From positions 1,384-7,207 of the forward strand of contig PLCH01000153.1 of assembly GCA_003135585.1 (NCBI GenBank): a stretch of DNA of 5,824 nt, in the 5' to 3' direction. The translations under genes and the position numbers were made by a program. The stretch is from Chitinophagaceae bacterium. Its GTDB lineage: Bacteria; Bacteroidota; Bacteroidia; Chitinophagales; Chitinophagaceae. Numbering within the stretch: position 1 is the stretch's first letter; each line of letters starts with the position of its first letter. The notes below the pieces were generated by a model. The model saw only the letters and a program-made list of their open reading frames with translations, was not told where the DNA came from and did no database searches. Shown here piece after piece: positions 1-5,579 of the stretch.

Positions 1-1
1 T

Positions 2-334
2 GGCCATATTGCCCCCAACGCTTTATTGTTTTATACCGGGAACCAATTTCCTGAAAAATACAGGCAGGGAGCATTTATCGCCTTCCATGGATCATGGAAC
101 AGGGCTCCCGAGCCTCAAAAAGGATTTTTCGTAGCGTTTGTCCCCTTTAAGAACGGCAAACCGAGCGGTGATTGGGAAATATTCGCAGATAATTTTGCCG
201 GAAGCCCGGAACAGGCAGCCTCCGGCAGGGCAAACCACCGCCCTTGCGGATTAGCCCAGGGTCCGGATGGCTCCTTGTATGTCTCCGATGACGCGAAAGG
301 GACCATCTGGAAAATAGTTTATAAAGCCAAATAA
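2..334 (+). CDS. PQQ-dependent sugar (sorbosone/glucose-type) dehydrogenase, C-terminal fragment
   Basis: This is the last 110 codons of a gene that begins before the window. The reading frame is open from position 2 and homology-like sequence (GHIAPNALLFYTG) is already under way there, so the in-frame TTG at 26 is not the start. The fragment resembles the C-terminal end of the soluble glucose/sorbosone dehydrogenase beta-propeller family (GSDH, COG2133): FHGSWNR near the beginning, then RPCGLAQGPDGSLYVSDDAKGT, a blade-like repeat closing with the IWKI strand. Members oxidise sugars or related polyols in the periplasm using pyrroloquinoline quinone; the true substrate cannot be read from this fragment. 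A cytochrome c gene starts 5 bp after the stop codon, which fits a dehydrogenase handing electrons to a c-type haem. Signal peptide and catalytic histidine region are outside the window. Family assignment is good; the substrate label is uncertain. Confidence 0.85.
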   Translation, partial: GHIAPNALLFYTGNQFPEKYRQGAFIAFHGSWNRAPEPQKGFFVAFVPFKNGKPSGDWEIFADNFAGSPEQAASGRANHRPCGLAQGPDGSLYVSDDAKGTIWKIVYKAK

Positions 335-339
335 TATTT

Positions 340-789
340 ATGAGGAGATATATTTCAATTTTCTTTATCGGGTTTATTTTCTGTATTGTATCTTTTTTAT
401 TGATGTCACAATCTAAAAAGCCCGGCTTAACCGCTCAAAATAAAAACTCCCTGCGGGTTTCTCTTGAGAGAGGTAAGAAAGTATATTCGGAACAGTGTTT
501 GTCCTGTCACCAGGTGGATGGTGGAGGAGTGCAGAATATGAATCCGCCACTGATTAAAACCAAATGGATACTGGGCGATAAAACCAAATTGATTCAGGTG
601 GTACTAAAAGGAATGAAAGGAGAAACAGAGATCAATGGTGACATCTATCACAATGTTATGGCTCCGCATGGCGATCTTACGGACGAGCAAATTGCGGATG
701 TACTTACTTATGTGCGGAATAGTTTTGGTAATAAAGCGAGCGCGGTAACTCCGGCTCAGGTTAAGAGGGTGAGAGGAATTACTAAATAA
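340..789 (+). CDS. Membrane-anchored class I cytochrome c
   Basis: A 149-residue protein with one covalent haem site, CLSCH (Cys53, Cys56, His57), followed by DGGGVQNMNPPL, and a likely distal methionine ligand at Met107 (HNVMAPHG) before the usual C-terminal helix DEQIADVLTYVRNSFG. That order is the class I mono-haem cytochrome c fold (PF00034/PF13442 type). Residues 4-22 are strongly hydrophobic after MRRY, giving either an uncleaved membrane anchor or a Sec signal; Cys15 is not in a convincing lipobox, so a lipoprotein is unlikely. The haem domain should lie in the periplasm. It sits 5 bp after the sugar dehydrogenase gene, so it is probably the electron acceptor that passes electrons on to the respiratory chain; this partnership is inferred from position. 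The stop codon is 11 bp before hisB. The start at 340 places the hydrophobic segment immediately at the N-terminus, as expected. Confidence 0.9.
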   Translation: MRRYISIFFIGFIFCIVSFLLMSQSKKPGLTAQNKNSLRVSLERGKKVYSEQCLSCHQVDGGGVQNMNPPLIKTKWILGDKTKLIQVVLKGMKGETEINGDIYHNVMAPHGDLTDEQIADVLTYVRNSFGNKASAVTPAQVKRVRGITK

Positions 790-800
790 TTTTATCCCGC

Positions 801-1940
801 ATGAAACGTATTTTATTTATAGACCGGGACGGGACTTTAATTTTCGAAGTGCCGCCCAGCTATCAGATTGATTCTTTTGATAAACTGGAATTCTATCCCG
901 GTGTATTTGAGTACATGGGCAGGATTGCGAAGGAATTTGATTATGTATTGGTAATGGTAACCAATCAGGATGGGTTAGGCACCCCCTCGTTTCCAGAAGC
1001 ATCATTCTGGCCGGTACAAAAGTTTGTACTTAAGGCTTTGGAAAACGAAGGAGTTTACTTTAGTGCAGTGCATATTGATAAGACCTTGGCAAAAGATCAG
1101 GCACCCACCCGCAAACCTGAAATAGGAATGCTGCTGGATTATTTAAATAATCCTGCTTATGATATAACACATTCCTTTGTTATAGGAGATCGTATCACGG
1201 ACGTTCAATTGGCAAAAAACCTTGGATGCAAGGCCATTTGGCTAAACAATGACGCAGGACTGGGAAGCGGGGAGGTCAGCCATTCCGGGAAGGAACTGCA
1301 GGAGGTAATTGCGCTGGAAACAAAAACATGGAGCAAAATTTATGAATTCCTCAAATTGGGTTTACGCCACCTGGTTCATGAACGAAATACCAATGAGACC
1401 CGGATTAGGATTGAACTGAATATTGATGGCAGCGGTAAGTCAGACATAGCGACCGGGCTTGGCTTTTTTGATCATATGTTGGAGCAGATTGCCCGTCATG
1501 GCCTTATGGATTTACGAATTCGCACTCGCGGCGACCTCCATATTGACGAACACCATACCGTGGAGGATACAGGCATTGCGTTGGGGGAAGCCTTTGCAAA
1601 GGCATTGGCTGACAAACGTGGAATGGAACGCTACGGTTTTGTCCTGCCGATGGATGAGGCGGATGCAAAGGTGCTTGTTGATTTTGGTGGAAGGAACTGG
1701 ATTGTTTGGAACGCTTTGTTCAAAAGAGAAAAAATTGGAGAGATGCCTACTGAAATGTTTTTCCATTTTTTTAAATCATTTTCCGATGCTGCAAAATGCA
1801 ATCTTCATATCGAATGTCATGGGGACAATGAACATCACAAAATTGAAGCGATCTTCAAAGCTTTTGCAAAAGCCATTCGTATGGCGGTGAAACGGGATCC
1901 GCTAAGTAATTATTTACCCAGCACAAAAGGATTACTCTGA
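801..1940 (+). CDS. hisB: Bifunctional histidinol-phosphatase / imidazoleglycerol-phosphate dehydratase HisB
   Basis: A 379-residue fusion catalysing two steps of histidine synthesis in the cytoplasm: dehydration of imidazole glycerol phosphate and dephosphorylation of histidinol phosphate. The N-terminal half (about 1-165) is a HAD phosphatase: DRDGT with nucleophile Asp8 and Asp10, motif II Thr54 in VTNQDG, motif III Lys105 in TRKPE, and motif IV GDRITD (129-134). The C-terminal half (about 193-379) is the dehydratase: GFFDHMLEQIARHG (221-234), DEHHTVED (249-256), VDFGGR (293-298) and the second metal-binding cluster DNEHHKIE (342-349). The zinc-loop cysteines of the E. coli HisB phosphatase domain are absent; the equivalent stretch reads DKTLAKDQAPTRKP. 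From memory, Bacteroidota HisB proteins share this. E. coli HisB is about 355 residues; the extra length lies mainly in the linker. The gene follows the cytochrome gene by 11 bp, with no other his gene in view. The ATG at 801 puts DRDGT at the expected distance from the N-terminus. Confidence 0.97.
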   Translation: MKRILFIDRDGTLIFEVPPSYQIDSFDKLEFYPGVFEYMGRIAKEFDYVLVMVTNQDGLGTPSFPEASFWPVQKFVLKALENEGVYFSAVHIDKTLAKDQAPTRKPEIGMLLDYLNNPAYDITHSFVIGDRITDVQLAKNLGCKAIWLNNDAGLGSGEVSHSGKELQEVIALETKTWSKIYEFLKLGLRHLVHERNTNETRIRIELNIDGSGKSDIATGLGFFDHMLEQIARHGLMDLRIRTRGDLHIDEHHTVEDTGIALGEAFAKALADKRGMERYGFVLPMDEADAKVLVDFGGRNWIVWNALFKREKIGEMPTEMFFHFFKSFSDAAKCNLHIECHGDNEHHKIEAIFKAFAKAIRMAVKRDPLSNYLPSTKGLL

Positions 1941-1947
1941 GGAAGAC

Positions 1948-2238
1948 CTACCCAGGATGAAATATTAGGTCCTGCCATTCCGGCCTTTTTCCAATTATCG
2001 TTTTGGCAAAGGGACAAAGCGGGATGATCTTAATATTGTTGGCCCTCGCGTAGGTTATAGCGTGCTCCACCAATCGTCTGCCGGTTCCCTTGCCCCTCAT
2101 GGCATTATTCACCTCCGTATGTTCAAGAATCATTTTATCCGGGGAAGGCACCGAATAGGACAATTGACCGAGAAGGGCTCCGTCCTGTTCAGCATAAAAC
2201 ATCCCTTTATTTCCGGTCTGGTTGCGTTTTATTATCAT
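1948..2238 (-). CDS. Small GNAT-family N-acetyltransferase (YidJ/COG2388-like)
   Basis: A predicted 96-residue acetyltransferase of the minimal GNAT type (COG2388-like). The sequence shows FYAEQDGALLGQLSYSV, then LEHTEV (39-43), the acetyl-CoA pyrophosphate loop RGKGTG (48-53) with the following helix RRLVEHAITYARANN, and IIPLCPFAKTIIGKRPEWQDLI at the C-terminus, the characteristic ending of this group. The open frame extends upstream to 2421, but that extension overlaps the preceding membrane-protein gene and has no GNAT-like sequence, so I chose the ATG at 2238, which gives the usual family length of about 95 residues. It lies 23 bp after the DUF5009/HGSNAT-like gene on the same strand, suggesting co-transcription. 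Its stop codon is 7 bp from the hisB stop, tail to tail. The acetyl acceptor is unknown; the family fold is secure. Confidence 0.85.
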   Translation of the reverse strand: MIIKRNQTGNKGMFYAEQDGALLGQLSYSVPSPDKMILEHTEVNNAMRGKGTGRRLVEHAITYARANNIKIIPLCPFAKTIIGKRPEWQDLIFHPG

Positions 2239-2261
2239 AATTAATTTAAACAGGCGATATG

Positions 2262-3371
2262 TTACAGTTTGAAAAAAATTCTCTTCTTGTACAGGAAGTA
2301 ACATAGATACCATTCCAAGCCAAAAACACTGAGGGAAGTCAGGATCAGTTTCGGTGTTTCCGGAGTGTGTATGAAATCCATCAGGCCGTTGGTAATACTG
2401 CTGATATATCCCGTAAACCACCTGTCGCCTACAATTTCGAAAAACAGGTAAATAAAAATGGAATTCATGCCAACGACAGTAAAGAAAAGAAGGTTTTTTC
2501 TATGGCCTTTGATGTCAATCCACCAATAGCACGCAGCCAATTCAAAAAGGCACCACCCCAGGGAAGCCAGCGTAAAGGAACTGGTGGCAATACGTTTAAT
2601 TATTGGAGTAATACCGGATGCGTCCAGTGCAAAACCCGCGATAAGGCAGATGACCCCCCATAAGAGAATGGGTCGTATTTTAGCCCTGTCAGTAAGAAGT
2701 AATTTTCCAACGAGTGACCCGGCTATGGTATGGACGGCGGTTGGAATACAATTGATGGCAACCCATCCTCCCTTGTTGATTTTATTCATTAACAAAAGGT
2801 CAACATAATTCCCAAAATTATGTTGGTCGGTAAATGGCTGGTCGAATCCTGGAATTTTTGTAAACCTGTAAAGGCATTCTGTTACCAATAACAATCCCAG
2901 GCAGAATAGTATCTGCGCAACCGTTGACCACCTGAAAACAAGAAAGGCCAGCAGGGTGGTAAAGGATAGTTGCGTAAGTACATCCCAGAGCTCGAATGAT
3001 AATCCGGTCGGCCTAACTGCGTAATCTAGCACACCCCAGAAAAAAAGAAGGAAACATCTTCTGATCACTTTCTTAAAAGATTCCTTCCATTCCATTCCAC
3101 GTTGTTGTTGTTTATGCAGGGAAAATGCCATGGCTGCACCGGCCATAAACATAAAAGAAGGTTGTATAAGATCCCAAAAACGGAGACCGTTCCAGGGATG
3201 ATGAAAAAATTGGATGAAAAAGTTCTGCAATGGAGCTCCCTTCGATGCGTCAAATAAATGTTCATACAAACCAGCGCTTTCCAGGGCAAGAAGCACCATG
3301 ATGCAACCTCGCATGAAATCAAGTGACAGCAGTCGTTGGGTCGGAGGGGTGTTGATGGGGATAACGGTCAT
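2262..3371 (-). CDS. HGSNAT/DUF5009-type polytopic membrane acyltransferase-like protein
   Basis: A 369-residue integral membrane protein with about ten hydrophobic stretches judged by eye (roughly 16-33, 67-85, 104-118, 132-147, 152-167, 205-224, 233-252, 264-285, 294-314, 343-361). The N-terminal RLLSLDFMRG (13-22) and the motif HHPWNGLRFWDLIQPSFMFMAG (57-78) are typical of the heparan-alpha-glucosaminide N-acetyltransferase family (COG4299) and the related DUF5009 proteins of Bacteroidota. His57 appears to align with the histidine that in human HGSNAT accepts the acetyl group, three residues before the conserved Trp; this alignment is from memory. If active it would move an acyl group across the inner membrane onto an amino sugar or polysaccharide, but the substrate is not evident. 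The start at 3371 places the RLLSLD motif near the N-terminus as in relatives. A small GNAT gene follows in the same direction. The 5' flank carries a strong hairpin (3436-3464). Confidence 0.85.
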   Translation of the reverse strand: MTVIPINTPPTQRLLSLDFMRGCIMVLLALESAGLYEHLFDASKGAPLQNFFIQFFHHPWNGLRFWDLIQPSFMFMAGAAMAFSLHKQQQRGMEWKESFKKVIRRCFLLFFWGVLDYAVRPTGLSFELWDVLTQLSFTTLLAFLVFRWSTVAQILFCLGLLLVTECLYRFTKIPGFDQPFTDQHNFGNYVDLLLMNKINKGGWVAINCIPTAVHTIAGSLVGKLLLTDRAKIRPILLWGVICLIAGFALDASGITPIIKRIATSSFTLASLGWCLFELAACYWWIDIKGHRKNLLFFTVVGMNSIFIYLFFEIVGDRWFTGYISSITNGLMDFIHTPETPKLILTSLSVFGLEWYLCYFLYKKRIFFKL

Positions 3372-3435
3372 GGTAGTTGTTATGGTTGTTCAAGTTTTGA
3401 TAACAATTCAATTGCCTATGGCAAGTTGCCTGGAT

Positions 3436-3464
3436 TGGATGCGGTATTGATTGGACCGCATCTA
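3436..3464. repeat. Strong inverted repeat (8-9 bp stem, 9-nt loop) upstream of the HGSNAT-like gene
   Basis: GATGCGGT (3438-3445) and ACCGCATC (3455-3462) are exact reverse complements around the loop ATTGATTGG; a G-T wobble and an A-T pair can extend the stem outwards by two pairs. No T-run follows on either strand, so it is not an intrinsic terminator. It lies 67 bp or more upstream of the minus-strand start at 3371 and could be a 5'-UTR structure of that gene or a protein-binding dyad. The repeat is certain; the function is unknown. Confidence 0.6.
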
Positions 3465-3857
3465 CCTAAATTAATCCGCGCAGTTCCACAATTTGTCATT
3501 TAATTCGATGGAATCCTTATTGTTGTTCCTAATAAGTTCGCAAGTGTTCGGCTCGGAAACAAAAGGTCTCCGGGCGGCAAAAACTAATGAATTCACACAT
3601 CAATTTTATCAATTGTTTTTTAAATATAAAAATTTATGTGAGAGGAGCTGTTAAACCAGTGAAGCCTCACTCATGATTCAAGGATTTCAGGATTCGAACC
3701 TTTAATCAAATAAATTAAATTATGGACCTTTCTGCCTATGCTGCCGGTATGTGGGGATACCATACGGACAGGGCCTTTCATTGGGTTTTATTTCAAAAGA
3801 TATACGCCGGGGGACGATGCCGGTTTTTTAATATAAATATCATATCCCCCTGCTAAA

Positions 3858-3873
3858 ATGAAAATATTTTCAT
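3858..3873. repeat. Perfect 16-bp palindrome, possible operator
   Basis: The sequence ATGAAAATATTTTCAT reads the same on both strands over 16 bp with no spacer. It is A+T rich and would make a poor RNA hairpin, but the geometry suits a dimeric DNA-binding regulator. It lies about 100 bp upstream of the trp leader start and about 65 bp upstream of the promoter-like boxes. A regulatory role is a guess from position and symmetry; in such A+T-rich DNA chance is a real alternative. Confidence 0.35.
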
Positions 3874-3936
3874 AGGTATGCATCCAAACTCAATATTGAA
3901 GCAAACGGTAGTTAGCGATCAGGGCTGTAAAAAAAA

Positions 3937-3968
3937 TTTGGCGAATCCAGATTTCCATTTCATATTTG
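3937..3968 (+). promoter_or_regulatory. Possible Bacteroidota-type promoter for the trp leader
   Basis: TTTG at 3937-3940 is followed, after 20 bp, by CATATTTG at 3961-3968. The Bacteroidota primary sigma consensus is TTTG near -33 and TAnnTTTG near -7, so the -33 box matches fully and the -7 box has one mismatch (first T to C). Transcription would then begin about 3973-3975, almost directly at the leader peptide ATG (3976), which would make a very short or absent untranslated leader. That is a reason for caution: a promoter further upstream is the alternative, especially as the -7 box is also one arm of an inverted repeat. Confidence 0.3.
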
Positions 3969-3995
3969 TACCAGGATGCAAAATCTGACAAATAT
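3962..3995. repeat. 8-bp inverted repeat flanking the trp leader start codon
   Basis: ATATTTGT (3962-3969) is an exact reverse complement of ACAAATAT (3988-3995), with an 18-nt spacer that contains the leader peptide ATG (3976-3978). Inside the spacer CA/TG and GAT/ATC can also pair around the loop GCAAA, which would bury part of the start codon. If transcription starts upstream this could form an RNA hairpin tuning leader translation; if the promoter boxes at 3937-3968 are real, the left arm is not transcribed and the dyad would be a DNA element instead. The repeat is seen directly; its role is unresolved. Confidence 0.45.
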
Positions 3996-4038
3996 TAAAC
4001 AATGGTGGTGGCATACTAAGTCCGAGCGGGGCAAGTAA
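3976..4038 (+). CDS. trpL: trp operon leader peptide with three tandem Trp codons
   Basis: A 20-codon frame starts at ATG 3976 and ends at TAA 4036-4038. Codons 10-12 (4003-4011) are TGG TGG TGG, giving NIKQWWWHTKSERGK at the C-terminal end. Three consecutive Trp codons in so short a frame, just upstream of a terminator and trpE, identify it as an attenuation leader that senses charged tRNA-Trp. Codons 18-19 (CGG GGC, 4027-4032) are also the antiterminator strand, so a ribosome at the stop codon covers them while one stalled at the Trp codons leaves them free. The peptide itself probably has no function beyond being translated. It resembles the Bacteroid-trp RNA class described upstream of trp operons in Bacteroidota. 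The symbol trpL follows enteric usage by analogy, without sequence homology. Confidence 0.85.
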   Translation: MQNLTNIKQWWWHTKSERGK

Positions 4039-4074
4039 TGTTATTACTGTGTTGTAGTACTATATCCAGCCCCG
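4027..4074 (+). promoter_or_regulatory. Antiterminator structure of the trp attenuator
   Basis: CGGGGC (4027-4032) is an exact complement of GCCCCG (4069-4074), and the latter is most of the left arm of the terminator, so the two helices are mutually exclusive. A hairpin AGTAAT/ATTACT with loop GTT (4034-4048) fits inside the antiterminator and spans the leader stop codon. The last Trp codon ends at 4011, leaving 15 nt before the 5' strand, about right for a stalled ribosome to leave it exposed. Low Trp therefore predicts readthrough and high Trp predicts termination. The pairings are read directly; the mechanism is inferred from classical attenuation. Confidence 0.75.
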
Positions 4075-4093
4075 ATACATTCGGGGTTTTTTT
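4068..4093 (+). terminator. Intrinsic terminator of the trp attenuator
   Basis: The core stem is CCCCGA (4070-4075) paired with TCGGGG (4081-4086) around the loop TACAT, extendable by G-U and A-U pairs at the base, and followed by seven T (4087-4093). This is a textbook Rho-independent terminator lying 44 bp before the trpE start codon, where it would cut off the operon unless the antiterminator forms. It cannot serve an upstream gene, since the only plus-strand frame before it is the leader peptide. Confidence 0.88.
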
Positions 4094-4137
4094 ATTGCCA
4101 GAAGGAAAGCATACGACCAAAAAAATGATTCAGTTTT

Positions 4138-5559
4138 ATGAAACGGATCGAAGTTAAAACAAATTACAAAAAATTACTCTCCGACGTATATACGCCGGTA
4201 GGTATCTATTTGCGGCTGCGAGATCGTTTCCGCGATACGATCCTGCTGGAAAGCACCGACTACCATGTGGCTGAAAACAGTTATTCATTTATTTGCATCA
4301 ATGCGGTTGCGGGCGTTGAGATCACCGATACAAAAAGTATCGAATTCAAATTGCCGAATCAAAAACCGGAAAGGGCGGCAATAAAATATTCTTCTGAGGT
4401 ACCTGGACTGTTATGGGAATTCATGCAAAGATTTGCTATCGAAGCGGCCGCCGAAAAACCAATCCGGGCGGTTCAGGGTTTGTTTGGATATACCTGCTTC
4501 GACGCGGTTCAATTTTTTGATTCGATTGAATTTTCGAAGGCGGCAGGCAACGGTGCCCAGCCTCCCATACCCCTGATGCGTTATCGCTTGTACCAGTATG
4601 TGATAGCCGTCAATCATTTCAAAGACGAACTATATATATGCGAAAATGAAATAGCGGGACTCGAAAGCGAATTACTGGTAGTGGAATCGCTGATTAAAAG
4701 TAAAGATACGCCTGCCTATCCGTTTCATTCAAAGGATGCTGAGGGTTCCAATATGAAAGACGAAGAATACATCGAAATGGTAAAAAAGGGCATTCAGAGC
4801 TGCTACAGGGGCGATGTATTCCAGATCGTTTTAAGCAGGAGGTTTCAACAGGGTTTTGTCGGGGATGAGTTCAATGTCTACCGGGCTTTGCGCAATATAA
4901 ATCCCTCTCCGTATTTATTCTTTTTTGACTATGGGGAGTATAAACTTTTTGGTTCTTCGCCAGAATCCCAGCTTATTATTCAGCAGGGAAAGGCCATCGT
5001 GCATCCGATTGCGGGTACCTTCAAACGGACGGGGAATGATGAAACCGATCAGTTGATGGCGGACAGACTCTTGGAAGACGCGAAAGAAAATGCGGAACAC
5101 GTAATGCTTGTCGATCTTGCCAGGAATGACTTAAGCAGAATGTGTGAGGAGGTATCAGTTGTTCATTACCGGCAGATACAGTACTATTCACATGTGATTC
5201 ATTTGGTAAGCGAGGTCAGAGGCAAAGTAAAGGAGGGAACCAACCCTTTTGAATTGCTCGCTGTGACATTTCCGGCCGGGACATTGAGCGGCGCCCCTAA
5301 ATTCAAGGCCATGAAACTGATAGACAGCTTTGAACCTACATCCAGGAGTTATTACGGAGGATGTATCGGCTTTATGGGATTTGATGGCAGTTGCAATCAT
5401 GCCATTATGATTCGCACCTTTTTAAGCAGGAACAATGAATTGATTTACCAGGCAGGAGCAGGCATTGTTGCGGTATCAAACCCGGAAAGCGAACTACAGG
5501 AAGTTAGCAATAAACTTGAAGCATTAAAAAAAGCTATTGTGATGGCAGAAATGCTTTAG
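4138..5559 (+). CDS. trpE: Anthranilate synthase component I (large subunit)
   Basis: A 473-residue cytoplasmic enzyme that converts chorismate and ammonia (or glutamine-derived ammonia from TrpG) to anthranilate, the first committed step to tryptophan. The N-terminal domain carries LLES (36-39) and the chorismate-binding domain carries NPSPYL (255-260), the two elements that form the Trp feedback-inhibition site. Catalytic-domain motifs follow in order: GSSPESQL (272-279), HPIAGT (289-294), ENAEHVMLVDLARNDL (317-332), GTLSGAPK (381-388), YYGGCIGF (405-412) and YQAGAGIVA (437-445). Ala292 in PIAGT argues for TrpE rather than PabB, which has Lys there. The length is near that of other Bacteroidota TrpE and shorter than the E. 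coli protein of about 520. ATG 4138 is the first in-frame start after an in-frame TGA at 4126. Expression is controlled by the attenuator just upstream, and trpG follows after 20 bp. Confidence 0.97.
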   Translation: MKRIEVKTNYKKLLSDVYTPVGIYLRLRDRFRDTILLESTDYHVAENSYSFICINAVAGVEITDTKSIEFKLPNQKPERAAIKYSSEVPGLLWEFMQRFAIEAAAEKPIRAVQGLFGYTCFDAVQFFDSIEFSKAAGNGAQPPIPLMRYRLYQYVIAVNHFKDELYICENEIAGLESELLVVESLIKSKDTPAYPFHSKDAEGSNMKDEEYIEMVKKGIQSCYRGDVFQIVLSRRFQQGFVGDEFNVYRALRNINPSPYLFFFDYGEYKLFGSSPESQLIIQQGKAIVHPIAGTFKRTGNDETDQLMADRLLEDAKENAEHVMLVDLARNDLSRMCEEVSVVHYRQIQYYSHVIHLVSEVRGKVKEGTNPFELLAVTFPAGTLSGAPKFKAMKLIDSFEPTSRSYYGGCIGFMGFDGSCNHAIMIRTFLSRNNELIYQAGAGIVAVSNPESELQEVSNKLEALKKAIVMAEML

Positions 5560-5579
5560 TCAAAAAAAATGCAGGTCCC

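Larger units (their letters stand above)
3372..3975. other. Intergenic region between divergent transcription units, no convincing gene
   Basis: About 600 bp separate the minus-strand membrane-protein gene from the trp leader peptide. I see no long coding frame and no recognisable RNA gene. The stretch is A+T rich from about 3590 to 3720 and contains several inverted repeats: TTGCC/GGCAA (3412-3424), GATGCGGT/ACCGCATC (3438-3462), CTTATT/AATAAG (3516-3536), GTGAG/CTCAC enclosing CTG/CAG (3638-3670), CCG-TATG/CATACGG with one bulged G (3744-3767), and the perfect palindrome at 3858-3873. A short CCGG/CCGG pair followed by six T (3807-3829) is a weak terminator candidate on the plus strand. A 44-codon open frame at 3722-3856 has no recognisable motif. 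The region should hold the promoters of both flanking units; none is certain. Confidence 0.6.

Noticed and set aside
1459..1890. Long open frame on the plus strand inside hisB
   Set aside because: It is an out-of-frame shadow of the dehydratase domain, whose conserved motifs are all in the main frame.
2239..2421. N-terminal extension of the GNAT reading frame to an ATG at 2421
   Set aside because: It overlaps the 3' end of the membrane-protein gene, shows no GNAT-like sequence, and would make the protein much longer than its family.
3466..3491. Minus-strand promoter candidate (TAATTTAG with an upstream TTG) for the HGSNAT-like gene
   Set aside because: The -7 box deviates inside its most conserved part and the spacing of about 15 bp is too short for a Bacteroidota promoter.
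3689..3703. GGATTCGAACC, the reverse complement of the tRNA T-loop consensus GGTTCGAATCC
   Set aside because: On the minus strand the T-stem pairs for only about three base pairs and I found no acceptor, D or anticodon arms around it. It could be a tRNA-derived remnant, but there is no integrase or matching repeat to support an attachment site.
4002..4019. Alternative short frame ATG GTG GTG GCA TAC TAA over the leader Trp codons
   Set aside because: It encodes a five-residue peptide in a different frame; the frame from 3976 with three TGG codons fits the attenuator geometry much better.
4125..4157. Out-of-frame ATG just before trpE giving a ten-codon frame that overlaps the trpE start
   Set aside because: No motif or leader-like composition; short chance frames next to A-rich start regions are common.
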